From Astur gentilis (lineage: Eukaryota; Chordata; Aves; Accipitriformes; Accipitridae): a stretch of DNA of 64,000 bases. Where the stretch lies: positions 26,737,377 to 26,801,376 of the forward strand of contig NC_064884.1 in the NCBI RefSeq assembly GCF_929443795.1. The letters are read 5' to 3'. Shown here piece after piece: positions 36,863 through 48,030 of the stretch. The notes below the pieces were generated by a model. It did not search any database. It saw only the letters and a program-made list of their open reading frames with translations, and was not told where the DNA came from. How positions within the stretch are numbered: position 1 is the first letter of the stretch; each line of letters starts with the position of its first letter. The translations under genes were made by a program, and so were the position numbers.

Positions 36863-39556
36863 CTTTTTTTCCTGTGTGTGTCCGGCTGATTGAGTACCAG
36901 TTAATGCACAGGTATTTTGTTTTGGCACCTGTTGATCTACTAATTTCAAAAGTGAGTTCTCCCCCAGAGGGTGATAGTGAAAACTTCTTTTAAAAGAAAG
37001 AGGATGTCAAAGTCACAATGTGAAAGTTAGCACTTAAAGGTGCTTTGTGGGTTAGAGATGTATTGCTGTGGCACCTCTCTAAACTAGAAAGTCCTGTCAC
37101 AATTTACCTGCATGCTGCATATGTTCCCAGGTCCAGGCAAAGCTGATGGTAGATACATAGGCAGTAGCCAGGTCTGTACTGGCTGGAGGATTACTGTCTG
37201 AACCTTGGAGTAAATGTTTTGGCAGTTTCTGTAGGTCTGGATGATATGACACACTGAGGAAATGTTTCCTAGATGTTCTGTAGTTCAAGCTGTTTTGGAT
37301 GCTAAACTCACCAGTTTTAAGAGTCCTTCTAGTTAAATTGATTCTAGAAACACTCAAGAAAGGATCTTCTGAGAAAATTGGGCTTTCTGCCTGCCTGTTT
37401 CTCAGAATATCTTAAATGAAGCAAATGGTTAGCTTTTAGTTAGAAACTTATTTTAAGATACACATGTAGTCTGCTTCATGTTCTTTAGAAATCTGCATAA
37501 TTCATGTTTTTTTGAAAAAGCTTCTTGTGGTGTTATGCCAAATGGCCTTTTACAAATTCCCATAACCTGGGAAGAAGGTACAAATATGAAAAGATCTGCA
37601 GATTCCCAAGAGGTCTTTGCCAAGTACAGAAGCTTGCTAGATTGCTTAACTGAGCCATGCTTGTGACTCTCAAGTCTTTAATTTATCATTAAAGGAAGGG
37701 GTTGCATTCAAAGAACAAATAGCAGATTTGTGCCCCTTAGGGTAGTTTGTGATTTGTGCTTTTTTGGGAAAGGTGGAGAGAAAGGAATACCAACTGAACA
37801 CTCCCAAAATAGAGTTGACTTTTCAAAGTGGACATTCAGTCCCCTCTGCAAGCAGGATCCACTGAAGGAGTTAAAAGCTGGTTTCCCCAAAGCTGAGATG
37901 GCCAGCGTTTAGTAATCTCCATTTAAGTTTTTTAAGAAGCAAGTTCAGGTTGTAGACTGCCAGTGTCAGAGGGAGGTTTGTAGGTTATGGGCAAACTGTG
38001 GCAAAGCATGACTTTAGGTAGCTTTGACAATATATCTGAAACTCTGGTAATCACTGTTGCTCAAAGCTAGGGTTTCTCCTTAGTTAGTTATGAAGGGAGG
38101 ATTTGCGAGAGGAGCAGAATATGCATGCTAGTCTACTGCATATGTTTCATTCATGTCAGAACCTGAACCTTTAGAATTGTAGGGGAGCTAGTCAATACTC
38201 TTATTTTTATATACTTTTGAGCAAATAAACTATTTATCATTGGGTCAACTGAAACTAAGTGAATTCAGGTCAAAGGCAGCTCACAGGAGCAAAAGAGGGA
38301 AAACTCTTCATTTTGGTATTTTTAGAAATTAAACATCTTTGACTCTGCTTTGAAAAGACAGGAGTTTTGGGTGTGTGTTTGAATGCATTAGAACTTGACA
38401 AAGAAGAACCCTCCAAATGGAACAAGTCAGTGCTTTTTGGTTTCCAGTTGGGTAAGAAAAGACTCAGGTATTTGTTTTCTGTTCCTTCTTACCTTGCACA
38501 TGTTTGTCTCTATGAGAGGAAGTTAATGTAATTCCAAAAGGGCTCCTTCGGGTGCAATGTAGACAGTTGGAGAACTAAGACTCTTAAGATCTGGCACAGA
38601 ATGTTTTGCCATAAGCAAGTATGTCTACACAAATGCAAAAATAGACTCTGTAGGTACAGGTAAGTGCCTCATGATATGTGACCTAATGAAGTGTTGCAAA
38701 CCTTCAGGGAGCCTGCAGCTGGACATGGGCTGAGTATCTCTGATCAGGAATGAGTTTCCTGATAACTAGCAGGATTTACTTAAAGGGCTTGTGGTTACTA
38801 GGTGTTCATTAGATTCTGCAGCCCTTCTCTGATAAGGAGTAAAGAGAGAAGTCACAGCTCCAGGCACTGTTTGGTTTGGTCACCAAATAAATAAAAAAAA
38901 AATGGTATCCGAGCACTGAGTCAAAAGCATCTAAAATACTATCCTAATTAGTGATTTATTTTAATATTAAAAAAGTGGTGTTATTCTGTAATCAAAGTAC
39001 AGCTTAGTCATAGTTCTAGCACATGCTAATTCAGGTGTAAACCAAACTCGTTGGTGTACATTTGCTCTTGTCTACACCAGTTATAGTTGGAGGGAGCTAA
39101 TGTGACAGGACACACTGTACTGTAGAGGAGTCCACAGACCAAAACTTGACTAACAGAAAGTGGATTATGAAACCACTTTTCTGGCAACTTGGATATTAAA
39201 CAGAAGGTAAGTGACTGAAGTGTAATGCTTATCATGCTGAGTTGAAGGACCACTAGTGATCTGTGAATCCCATCGTTATGCTTTTCACATTCATGCATGC
39301 ACACAGAGGGCTAACAGTTGGGAAGTATTTTGTGAAATTTCAATTAAAAGGCCATTCTTAACAGTATGTGAAAAAATATGCCAGCTTTCTTTAGAGAGTA
39401 AAAGTGCTTCACAGAGTTGTGAAATTCTCCTTGATCACTGTATGCAAGTGTTATCTTACTGAAAGTGACACAACCCTTCTGGAACATTACTCCTTTGAAT
39501 ACCAATTTTGGTTCCATTGTTCCCTCTCACTTTTTAATTTTTTAAATTTTCCTCAG

Positions 39557-39638
39557 GGAGAAGTGTCTCCTTCCTCTCCAACTGGCTCTGGAATCGAAGA
39601 GCATGAAGCTGGCCCAACAGGCTCTAGCAGGGATGCAG
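39557..39638 (+). CDS. ARFGEF3: ARFGEF3 coding exon 3, residues 46-73
   Basis: An 82-nt exon that supplies the last base of Arg46 and encodes EKCLLPLQLALESKSMKLAQ and on to Met-Gln73. It has a CCTCAG acceptor and a GTATGC donor, with phase 2 in and phase 0 out. The sequence is a helical segment rich in Leu and Ala, matching the first HEAT-like helices of the DCB region. The same ESK-x-x-KLAQ-x-ALAGMQ pattern occurs in human ARFGEF3 and, more loosely, in BIG1/BIG2. A chance open frame runs through the exon from 39404 to 39706, well beyond both splice sites; only the spliced part is coding. Confidence 0.95.
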
Positions 39639-41091
39639 GTATGCCTTTAGAGTGGGTGTGCGTTAGTAGGCAGTGGATGCCAAGGAAATCTATGCTTTTC
39701 TTTTGAAAAATACTACAGAAAAAGTGTCTGTCCTCGGGTGGACTTAAAAATAATGTTCATGTTTCTGTAACAGTGTTCAGAAGTTAGGATGCAATTAAAG
39801 GCTGGTGATTCTGTAGAAGCTAAAAATGTTCTGCAGATAGGTGGGAGTTCCCAGCTTTAAATGTTGAAATGGAGATGTACTCTTTCTTGTGTATCCCTGG
39901 GCTACTTTTACTAAGCCTTGCCACTGCTAAGCATCTTAGAAAGTAAACTGAGTCAAGTCTTGCTGTTTTCTTTGATTAGAAGAGAGGACTGCAGTGCTTG
40001 AAAGATAGAGAGGTTAATAAAGGATCTGGGAGCTACATTCTCTATGTATGGGCACTTTCACTTGTACACTGAAAACAGTAGGAGTAGCATCTGATTTGGA
40101 AGTTTATGAAATTGCAAAAGAAAACAACAGAGCAGCACAAGCAACAAAAAGACTCTCTTGGGTTTAACAGTATAAAAACTAAAGCAGTTTACCCTTCTTT
40201 TCATTGGACAAATGAGTACATATCAGTAAATACTTATCACAAGGGGGATGCTAGTTGTGGAAAAGGCTCGCACACTGCTGGGGCATAAAAGGCATGCCAC
40301 CATTTTCCGAAAAGAAATTTCTCCCTCAAAGGCCAAGTCTGAAGTTGTTTTGGGAGTATAAGGATGTAAGTGGATCATTCAAATTAATTTAATTCAGTAT
40401 GTGAGGTATCAGGCATTTGGTCAGAGAGTGCCCAATATTGGGGCACAACATGGAGGCTCTGGCTAAGGAAAAAAGGTACTTTCTGAAGGGTTCCTGTAAC
40501 TATTGGGCTCTGTCAGAAGACACGTATCACTTTCTTGCAGCGTTCCCATTCTCTGTTCCCATTCTGAGATCCTGTGCCCTGTGTTTCAGATATATGAGAG
40601 GTGGCAGGGGGGTTGCTTTTAAAGTGAAAGCAACAGTAGACAGTAGGACTTGAACATATGTCTGTTCTTGTACTGGTGCAGGTATGCCAGTTAGAAGAAC
40701 ATTGTAGAGTGATGATAAACCAAGAATAGTGGAGGAATTATGAATGGCCCACTCTCCAGTGTATTATAACTTCCTTGGGAACACTCAGTGAAGATAAATT
40801 TTATCTTTTTACTCTTCTAACTTGCTGCACATACACTTGAGTTCTGCAAGAAATGGAATTGCAAAGTTGCAGATTTGCAGCCTGCTACCTTAAGTAAGAG
40901 TGTTACCTCCTATCTAGAAGCCTAAAAAGGTAATCCAGGCAACAATACAGTCTTTCATCTGCATTTATGATATGTGAAATTTTATGAAGGACAAAAAGGA
41001 AACCACACAACTGATGCTATGGAGGTAGGTTAAAAAATAGGATAAAAGTAAAAAATGAGATGAAGTACGACTTGAATTTACTAAAAGTAGG

Positions 41092-41575
41092 TCACAGGAT
41101 CACATGATGGTGGAGGTTAGCAGGGACCTCTGGAAGTCATCTGGTCCAACCCCGCTGCTCAGGTAGGGTCACCTATGGCAGGTTGCCCAGGACCATGTCC
41201 AGATGGCTTTTGAATATCTGTGGAGACTCCACAACCTCCCTTGGCAGCCTGTGTCAGTGCTCGGTCACCCTCACAGTAAAGTGTTCCTGATGTTCAGAGA
41301 AAACCTCCTGTGTTTCAGTTTGTGCCCATTGCTTCTTGTCCTGTCACTGGGCAATGCTGAAAAGAGCCTGGCTCTGTTCACTTTGCACCCTCCCTTCAGA
41401 TACTTATGTACATTGATGAGATTCCCCCCCCTAAGTGTTCTCTTACTCCAGGCTGTTTTAAACAGTCCCAGCTCTGTCAGCCTTTCCTCTGAGAGATGCT
41501 CCAGTCCCTTCATCATCTTAATGGCCCTTCCCTGGATTCTCTCCAGTAACTCCATATCTCTCATACCAAACTAAA
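41092..41575 (-). mobile_element. 5'-truncated CR1 LINE with ORF2 remnant
   Basis: On the - strand, 41564-41271 translates to the C-terminal end of CR1 ORF2, with GLEHLSEERLTELGLF, NVHKYLKGG and RTRSNGHKLKHRRF recognisable in order. The frame breaks at 41271, where CR1 normally continues, and the remaining tail (EHW-R-LP-type region and 3' UTR) follows in another frame down to 41092. The 3' end reads in + as 'tcacaggatcacatgatgg', the usual CR1 tail. It is 5'-truncated like most CR1 copies and cannot retrotranspose. Confidence 0.93.
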
Positions 41576-41689
41576 CATTCTCCTTTATAGAGAAAAACAT
41601 ATTTTCCTTGTACATTGAGTTAAATCTCATCAAGCTGTAAAGTGCTAAAAGACTTGATATACTACTATGTGGGAAATCCTTTAAAATGT

Positions 41690-42282
41690 TGTTGCAGGTT
41701 AACCCTGGCCGGCAGCTTAGCCCTATCCAGCCACTCACTCAGTCCCTCTCAGTGGGATGCAGGAGAGAATCAGAAGGGTAAAAATGAGAAAACTCATGGG
41801 CTAAGACAAAGTTTAATAGGGAAGGCAAAGCTGCGTGCGCAAGCAAAAGAATATAAGGAATTCATTCACTGCTTCGCATTGGCAGGCAGGTGTTTAGCCA
41901 TCTCCAGGAAAGCAGGGCACCATCATGTGTAATGGTTACTTTGGAAGACAAATGCCTTAACTCTGAATGTCCCCGTCCTTCCCCTTCTTCCTGCTTTCCC
42001 CAGCTTTTGTTGCTGAGCACAGTGTCATATGGTATGGGATATCCCTTTGGTCAGTTGGGGTACGCCACCCAGCTTTCTCCCCTGCTAATCTCTTGTGCAC
42101 CCCCAGCCTACTTGTTGGGGGGCCACTGTGAGAAATGGAAGGCCTTGATGCTGTGTAAGCTCTGCTCAGTAATAGCCAAACATGAGTGTGTTATCAATGC
42201 TGTTTCGGTCACAAATCCAAAATACAGCACCCTGTGAGCTCCTATGAAGAAAGTTAACTGTGTCCCAGCCAAAACCAGTACA
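41690..42282 (-). mobile_element. Full-length solo LTR (ERVL-like), copy E, antisense
   Basis: On - it starts TGTACTGGTTTTGGCTGGG (at 42282) and ends GGTTAACCTGCAACA (at 41690), 593 bp. The flanks AATGT (41685-41689) and AGTGT (42283-42287) agree at 4 of 5 bases and are the likely target duplication. An ATTAAA polyadenylation signal lies on - at 41817-41812. It is related to but distinct from copies A-C (TGTACTGG versus TGTCCTGG start; 'ataggagc' near the 5' end). Open frames of about 100 codons across it are chance. Confidence 0.85.
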
Positions 42283-43394
42283 AGTGTACAAAATAAGAAG
42301 TAGGAATGAACCAGTGAAATGTGCTACAGAGCTGAAGCTGGGAAGGAACATCAGTACAGAAGCAGAATGTACAGGGCGAAGTGGGCTGCTCAATGTCTGC
42401 ACTGGGACAGAGCAAGGTTGTGTTCCTGGGAACTAAGACAGGGTAGTTTTGCTCTGTCATGGGAGGTTCTAAGAAGACTGGAGCTGGGAGAAGACTTGCG
42501 TGGGTACATCTATTGCAGGATGCCTGCCACTAATAAGAGGCACCCATGAGGGTGGTTATAGACTAAATGGAAGAGGCATTTCTAGCAGAACTTTGAGGAA
42601 ATAGTGCCACTGGCCATGTTGGGAGATACTGGCTCAAATACTGGCTTTTTCCAGGCAAAGAAAATCTGATCAGTCTAAAACATTCAGTCTGAAGTTCAGT
42701 CAATTTGTATTGAAGCACTCCTATATATGTTTGTGGTCCTCATGCCAGTCACTTGCTAACAGTACTCTGCCTTCTGAGGACTTGCTTGCATCCATTATTA
42801 GTCAACTTCTGAATGACACAAAACACATCTTGTCAGTGATCAGAAGTGCCACCTCCACAGTGCTTGTGCTCTGTGCCTTATTGGAGTGAGTGGGATGATG
42901 ACTGATTCTGTCTCTTGCTGTGCAGGGTATCCAATAGCACTAGTTTGAGGCCAGGATACTAGCCTGAGTTGGGGGGGGGGGAGAGGGGTGTTGGTGGTGT
43001 TTTTTGGGTTGGGGTGATGCGAGGGTTCCACCCTCTCCCTGCTTCTAAAACCTTGATAGGTTTTGCTGAGGGCATTACTTGGAGTGGTTTATGATCTCTT
43101 GCATCAATTACTGATGTCTGCTTTCTTCTGGACACTGGAGAAGTGGGGTGGGGAGAGAAGATACTGGAATGGCACCTGATTCAAAAGGTATTAACTGTCC
43201 CCTCATTGTGGCACAGATCTTCCAGTTTTGCTGTATTTTCATATTTTATATTATTGGATCAATTTGAAATTTGTACAGAGAAAACTTAGTCACCGTAGTA
43301 CCAAACACTAATAGGTTTAGGTGTAGTAGTTTACAGCAGGATTGGGCAGAGGCAGTTTTGTCTGAACCTGTATGTTGCCGTTTTCTCTCTGCAG

Positions 43395-43526
43395 AAGCTG
43401 CTGTCTGATGAGAGGTTTGTATCTGTGGAAACAGACTCAGATGAGAAACAGTTGCTTAATCAGATGCTGAATGCTGTCAAAGTGACTCCTTCGCTCAATG
43501 AAGACCTGCAGGTTGAAGTGATGAAG
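43395..43526 (+). CDS. ARFGEF3: ARFGEF3 coding exon 4, residues 74-117
   Basis: A 132-nt, phase-0 exon (44 codons). It begins KLLSDERFVSVETDSDEKQ and ends LNEDLQVEVMK, between a CTCTCTGCAG acceptor and a GTTAGT donor (weaker than the others). The acidic TDSDEKQ loop followed by LLNQMLNAV and the TPSLNEDLQVEVMK helix is diagnostic of ARFGEF3. This is the most conserved of the exons here compared with the human protein as I recall it. It encodes part of the DCB (dimerisation and cyclophilin-binding) region, which in large Arf-GEFs mediates self-association. Confidence 0.97.
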
Positions 43527-46500
43527 GTTAGTGTTTCACACACGTCAGTGCTTGCAACAGAGGCTGCATGACTGAATGCTGGGGTTAGCAAACAAATTAG
43601 CTGTTGCCTTGGAAATCTTGACCTTAAGACAGTATTTGATTCCCTCCTTCCTGCTGGCAGATGTCAGTTGTTTTCATTTCTACTTGGTTTGTGTTGCCCT
43701 GGGTTAAATAGGAGATAGTTTATATTAGGAGTCAGTGCACTGGTGGCCCCAGTTTTAGCAACCTGAAACAGGACAATCAATTCACTCCATGGAAGTTCAC
43801 AGATAAAAATGATTTGTAGATTTGGAAGTTTGTGTTTGATATTGAGCCTTAGTGCTCGTGACATGGGCTGTGCAGGTTTGTAATTTTGAATTGTGTGTGC
43901 ATAGGTGCTTTCTAGGTTGTTAGCTATATGTTGTCTTTGTAAAATGCTAATGATGGAACATGATTTGTTTAGGCACCAAAATGTTCCTGGGCTAGTGCAT
44001 AAGGGAAATTATTGTTTTGTCTACCCAGTGAAAACTTCCATTTCTAGAAATGCTTTAGCCTTCTACTGTGTGTGTAAGGAAGCTCATCTGCCGGGAGGTG
44101 CTATCAAATTTCCTTGCCCTGTCATTGTGTTGGTTGTATGACTTGCCAGTACTGCCATAAGAAAGCAACTTCTAATACCTGTATTATCTGTGTGAAGCAA
44201 CATGGTAGTGGATAGTTCTCAGATGTTTGGGTGTAAACTTTGTACTACAGGGTTTGTTGTGCTATAGCTGATCATTGGTCAAAACTATTTTGGAACAAAC
44301 CTGGTGGTCTTTTTTGCATGTTCACTATACCTAGTAGTACTGATTGGTATATCCGCATCTAGTACTTGACTGTCCTTTACTTCTAAGTACATGGATTAGG
44401 TATTGTATTTCTTATATGTGACATCCTTGTTCTAATGCATGTATGTTATCCACTCTGAAACTGCTCTGTACTAGCTGTACTCTTTGCCACTGACGATGAC
44501 TACCTGGGTGCAATATGCAGTCAGTGTCAGAACGTGCAGGAGGGTAAGCCTAGCAACAGAAAAAAGGGAGGAGTATTTGTGTGCACTGTTACCTGTTTTA
44601 TGGGAGCAGGCTTCTGCCCACATACAGGCTTAACTGGTGACATCCAGGTCTGCATTCCTAACCCAGAATGCCTCTTTCCTGCCTCTTTTGTCTCTGGAAT
44701 GGAAAGGAGGAAGAGTTAAGTAACACTACTGAACCAGCAGGGCTCTCTTGGTATGCAGTAATTTTTTGCAAGTCACTTTTTTACCTTCTTGGGTGTTGCA
44801 GATTCAGAATCTGCATGCGCACTGTTTCTTTGAAAGCTGTAACATGCATCTGTGATGCATTGTCCCCAACTGAGAAGAATGTGAGCACTGTATTTTACTA
44901 CAGTTATGAGTGAATATCTTCTCAAGTTGCCTTGATACATGAGAAGCAAAAAAAAAACCAACCCCAGAACACCAAACTACATAAAACCCAAGCCAAAACC
45001 TAAGATTTTATGTATGTACACTTAAAAAAAAAAAAAAAATGTTCAGTCCCAGTTTAAGCACAAAAGAGAAAGGGGAACGTCGTCTTCGTTCATTCGACTG
45101 AAATTTTGATGTACAAATCCTTTTCTGGCTAAAAGCACAGCAAAATGCATGTATGGTAAAAATCAGGCTACATCTTTACATCCCGAGAACAAAGCAAAAC
45201 TTCTATTTTGATTTAAATATTTCAATAGACTAGAGGACAAAAACATGCTGTAATCAGGGCAGTTAAAACTCAGAGGCATTAAATCTGTGCCTTGCTTAAA
45301 AGTCAAATCAAGTAGAGATCTTTTTACATTGTAACTTGAAGGTTACAGATGCCATTGCAACACTTGAAAATGTTGTAGCTAACACAGGCCTGACTGAATG
45401 GCTAAAGCCTTCTGGGGTTTTTCAAGGAGCTGGTCTCAGCAATGTGTTTACATCCCTGGATCTGCTAAAATGTGCCTTCAAGGCAGCATATGATTGTACA
45501 TTAGATTGTGTTATATCATCTAAAGGAGATTCAATACATCTTTATCCAGTGCAGATATTAGACGTTCCTGAGAGTGAGCAGGTTTGCATGAAAATGGGTC
45601 AGCAGTGATACTGGACTGGTTCTTTGTGATTTGCTGCACAGTTGCACTAGTCTCACAGGTATTAAGAATGCAACCATCAAAGATTACACAAAAGCTTTTA
45701 GTCATGTAAAATAGATGTGAAAATAGAGGTGCAGGAGTACAGACTTCACTGTAAGTTGCTGACATGTAAACTCCTAAATCACTTAAATGTGTTTGTTTTG
45801 TTTTGTTTAAATCCTATCCAGAATATCTCCTGTTGTTCCCGATAAGTGTACACCAGAAATTCACACTTCACATATTATCCAAAACAAATCTTTTGAATAT
45901 TTATTTTTTATGTTTGTTGTCATCCACCTGTATTCCAGATGCAAGTGTGAAGGGATTTGATTAGCTGAGGAGAGCATTCTGTAAAGTTTTTTACGCTCAG
46001 GTGCCTGCAAGTTGGAATTGGCACTGAAAGGAAGAACACAGGAGAGAGTCATAAGTGCAGTTTATGCAAGTGCCTTGCTTGATATGCCTTTGGAACCTGT
46101 CAATATTACTGTGAAGGGACAGCATTAGACAGGAATGGAATAGAGTAACTAATGGTTGCTGTAAAAAAAAAATGGAGAGGAGTGCTAGTTGGACCTCTTC
46201 TGGCACTGAAAAAAACCAAGCAGTTGGGGCCACTGTTGTAAAAGTGGAATGGCACTCACTAATTTATGTCTGGGTACCAAATCCTCCTTATTTTTAAGGG
46301 TGGTTGTTGTGGCATGCTCTACAGATTCCCAGACTGGACCATCATAAAAACAGCATGCTGACAGTGTTCAGACTTAAGGGCCAGGGCTGGGGACTGTGCT
46401 TGGAGTGCATCCTAGGCATCTGGGGAAGATTTATACTGCCCAAATGCAGCTGTAAAGATGAACTCAAAGCCTTCCTCTCTCACAATACCTCTCTCCTCTG

Positions 46501-47984
46501 TGCTAGGTGAGGTACCTCTTATTCTTTTCATAAACTTTGATTTAAAGTGGAATTTTACTTGTTGTAATAAGCAAATATTAAACCAGGCTAGGGATTGCTG
46601 CTAGTATGTCTAGTTCTTCTGAATAGTTGTGGATTATATCTTTCTCTTAGATGTTTCATGTAGAGTGATTATGTGGGGAAATTCCCCCCTTGAGTTTCCA
46701 GAGTAGACTCTGAAGTCCTTGTTTATCTTTTTGCAGGACACCCTTATTATTACTAAGCACTGGGTAATTCTTAGGTCAACAACAGTTTTATGCCCAAAAG
46801 AAGGCAGTGGACTTTTCAGTGAGGAAGGGGAAAAGACTATGGTTTCTCTGTCGTGAATGGGCACCTATAACAAACACAGGTGTACTAACATTTGATTTCC
46901 CACATAGTAAAGCAAGCTGTCTGGGGTGTATAAATTTTGCATTCAGACTTGCATGTTATTTAACTGCTGAGCCTAGTATTTCTTTAGAATATCTCAATGA
47001 TTGTGCTGTCTGTTTTTTCTCTGTACCTCTGATATATTTTATGACAGAGGTTTATTAGTATTTTCACACTGGGGACTGAACTGAGGTTATTTAGGTACTT
47101 TAAATCATATTAAAAGATACTGAGAAACCAGGTAATCCAGAAAGCGTGACTAGAGGGAGCAGTGTATCTGACACAAGGCCACTTTAGCATTCACCTTTGC
47201 TGTTGCCATGATACTTTGCTATCACACTGAAAAGCCTTCTAATACATATATTATCACTTTGTGGTTTTCCTATGCTTAGTTGGCTGTATCAAGGAAATGG
47301 AAAATCACACAATCATATAGTGCCTTGATTGTCAATCTTGTAATACATCAATAGCTTAATTGCCATTTCAAATGAAATAATCTAAATATTTTTACTTGTA
47401 TATTTTCTTTACAATGTTCATGTGAGTTGGGAAGGAAGAGATATATTGATCACTATTCAAATACAGTGCTTTATCAGTGAGGCACCAAAGTGACTCAATG
47501 CTCTATTTATACAGTTGCAGATGCATAGAAAAAATAGGGGGGCAGTAATTCAACACTTACCTTAGATGAACACAGTCATGCAATATGGCTTGCCCAGAAG
47601 TGGGAAGAATTTTGCTGTGTGACATGGGGCCATGTTATAACTGAATGAAATGCAAGGGTGTATCTCATGTTGAGTAGGGACATTTTGTTGACGTTAAGCA
47701 CTAGACTAACAAGCAAATAGATAGTCTGCAGCAGAAAGGGGACATGTTCTGGATTGAAGATGAGTATCAGGGGTTTGGGTTTGGTTGTGGAGTAGGGGGA
47801 TCCTGATTTTTCTTTTTTCTTTTTTCTTGGTTTGATGCTTTTAAATTCTGGCTTCAGATGTTTTTAAAATGGCTGAAATACTTCTGCGTCATGCAATTAG
47901 ACCTTTGCTTGCAGGAACACATATAGTATTAATAAAAGCACTATCAGATATGGTCATATCAGCAGTGGAAAAGGAAGCTAATCT

Positions 47985-48030
47985 GTAGCTGAGCCTCTGG
48001 ATTGAGGTCCCTTCCAGCCTCAATGATTTT
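47985..48030 (+). mobile_element. Possible CR1 3'-tail fragment
   Basis: 'gattgaggtcccttccagc' followed by 'ctcaatgatt' and T-rich sequence matches the usual wording of a CR1 3' end. Only about 45 bp are recognisable. Confidence 0.4.

Larger units (their letters stand above)
23864..39556 (+). other. ARFGEF3: ARFGEF3 intron 2
   Basis: A 15.7-kb phase-2 intron with GTAAGA donor and CCTCAG acceptor after a T-rich stretch. It contains MIR-type relics (about 24365 and 34770), a possible CR1 scrap (about 33335), a short LTR (30546), a (GTTT)n run (about 30365-30391), a poly-C tract (35407) and a T-rich run (about 36816-36862). No additional exon was recognised. Confidence 0.88.
39639..43394 (+). 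other. ARFGEF3: ARFGEF3 intron 3
   Basis: A 3.76-kb phase-0 intron with GTATGC donor and TCTGCAG acceptor. It holds a truncated CR1 and a full solo LTR, both antisense to the gene and about 115 bp apart. Also present is a G-run near 42970. Confidence 0.9.
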
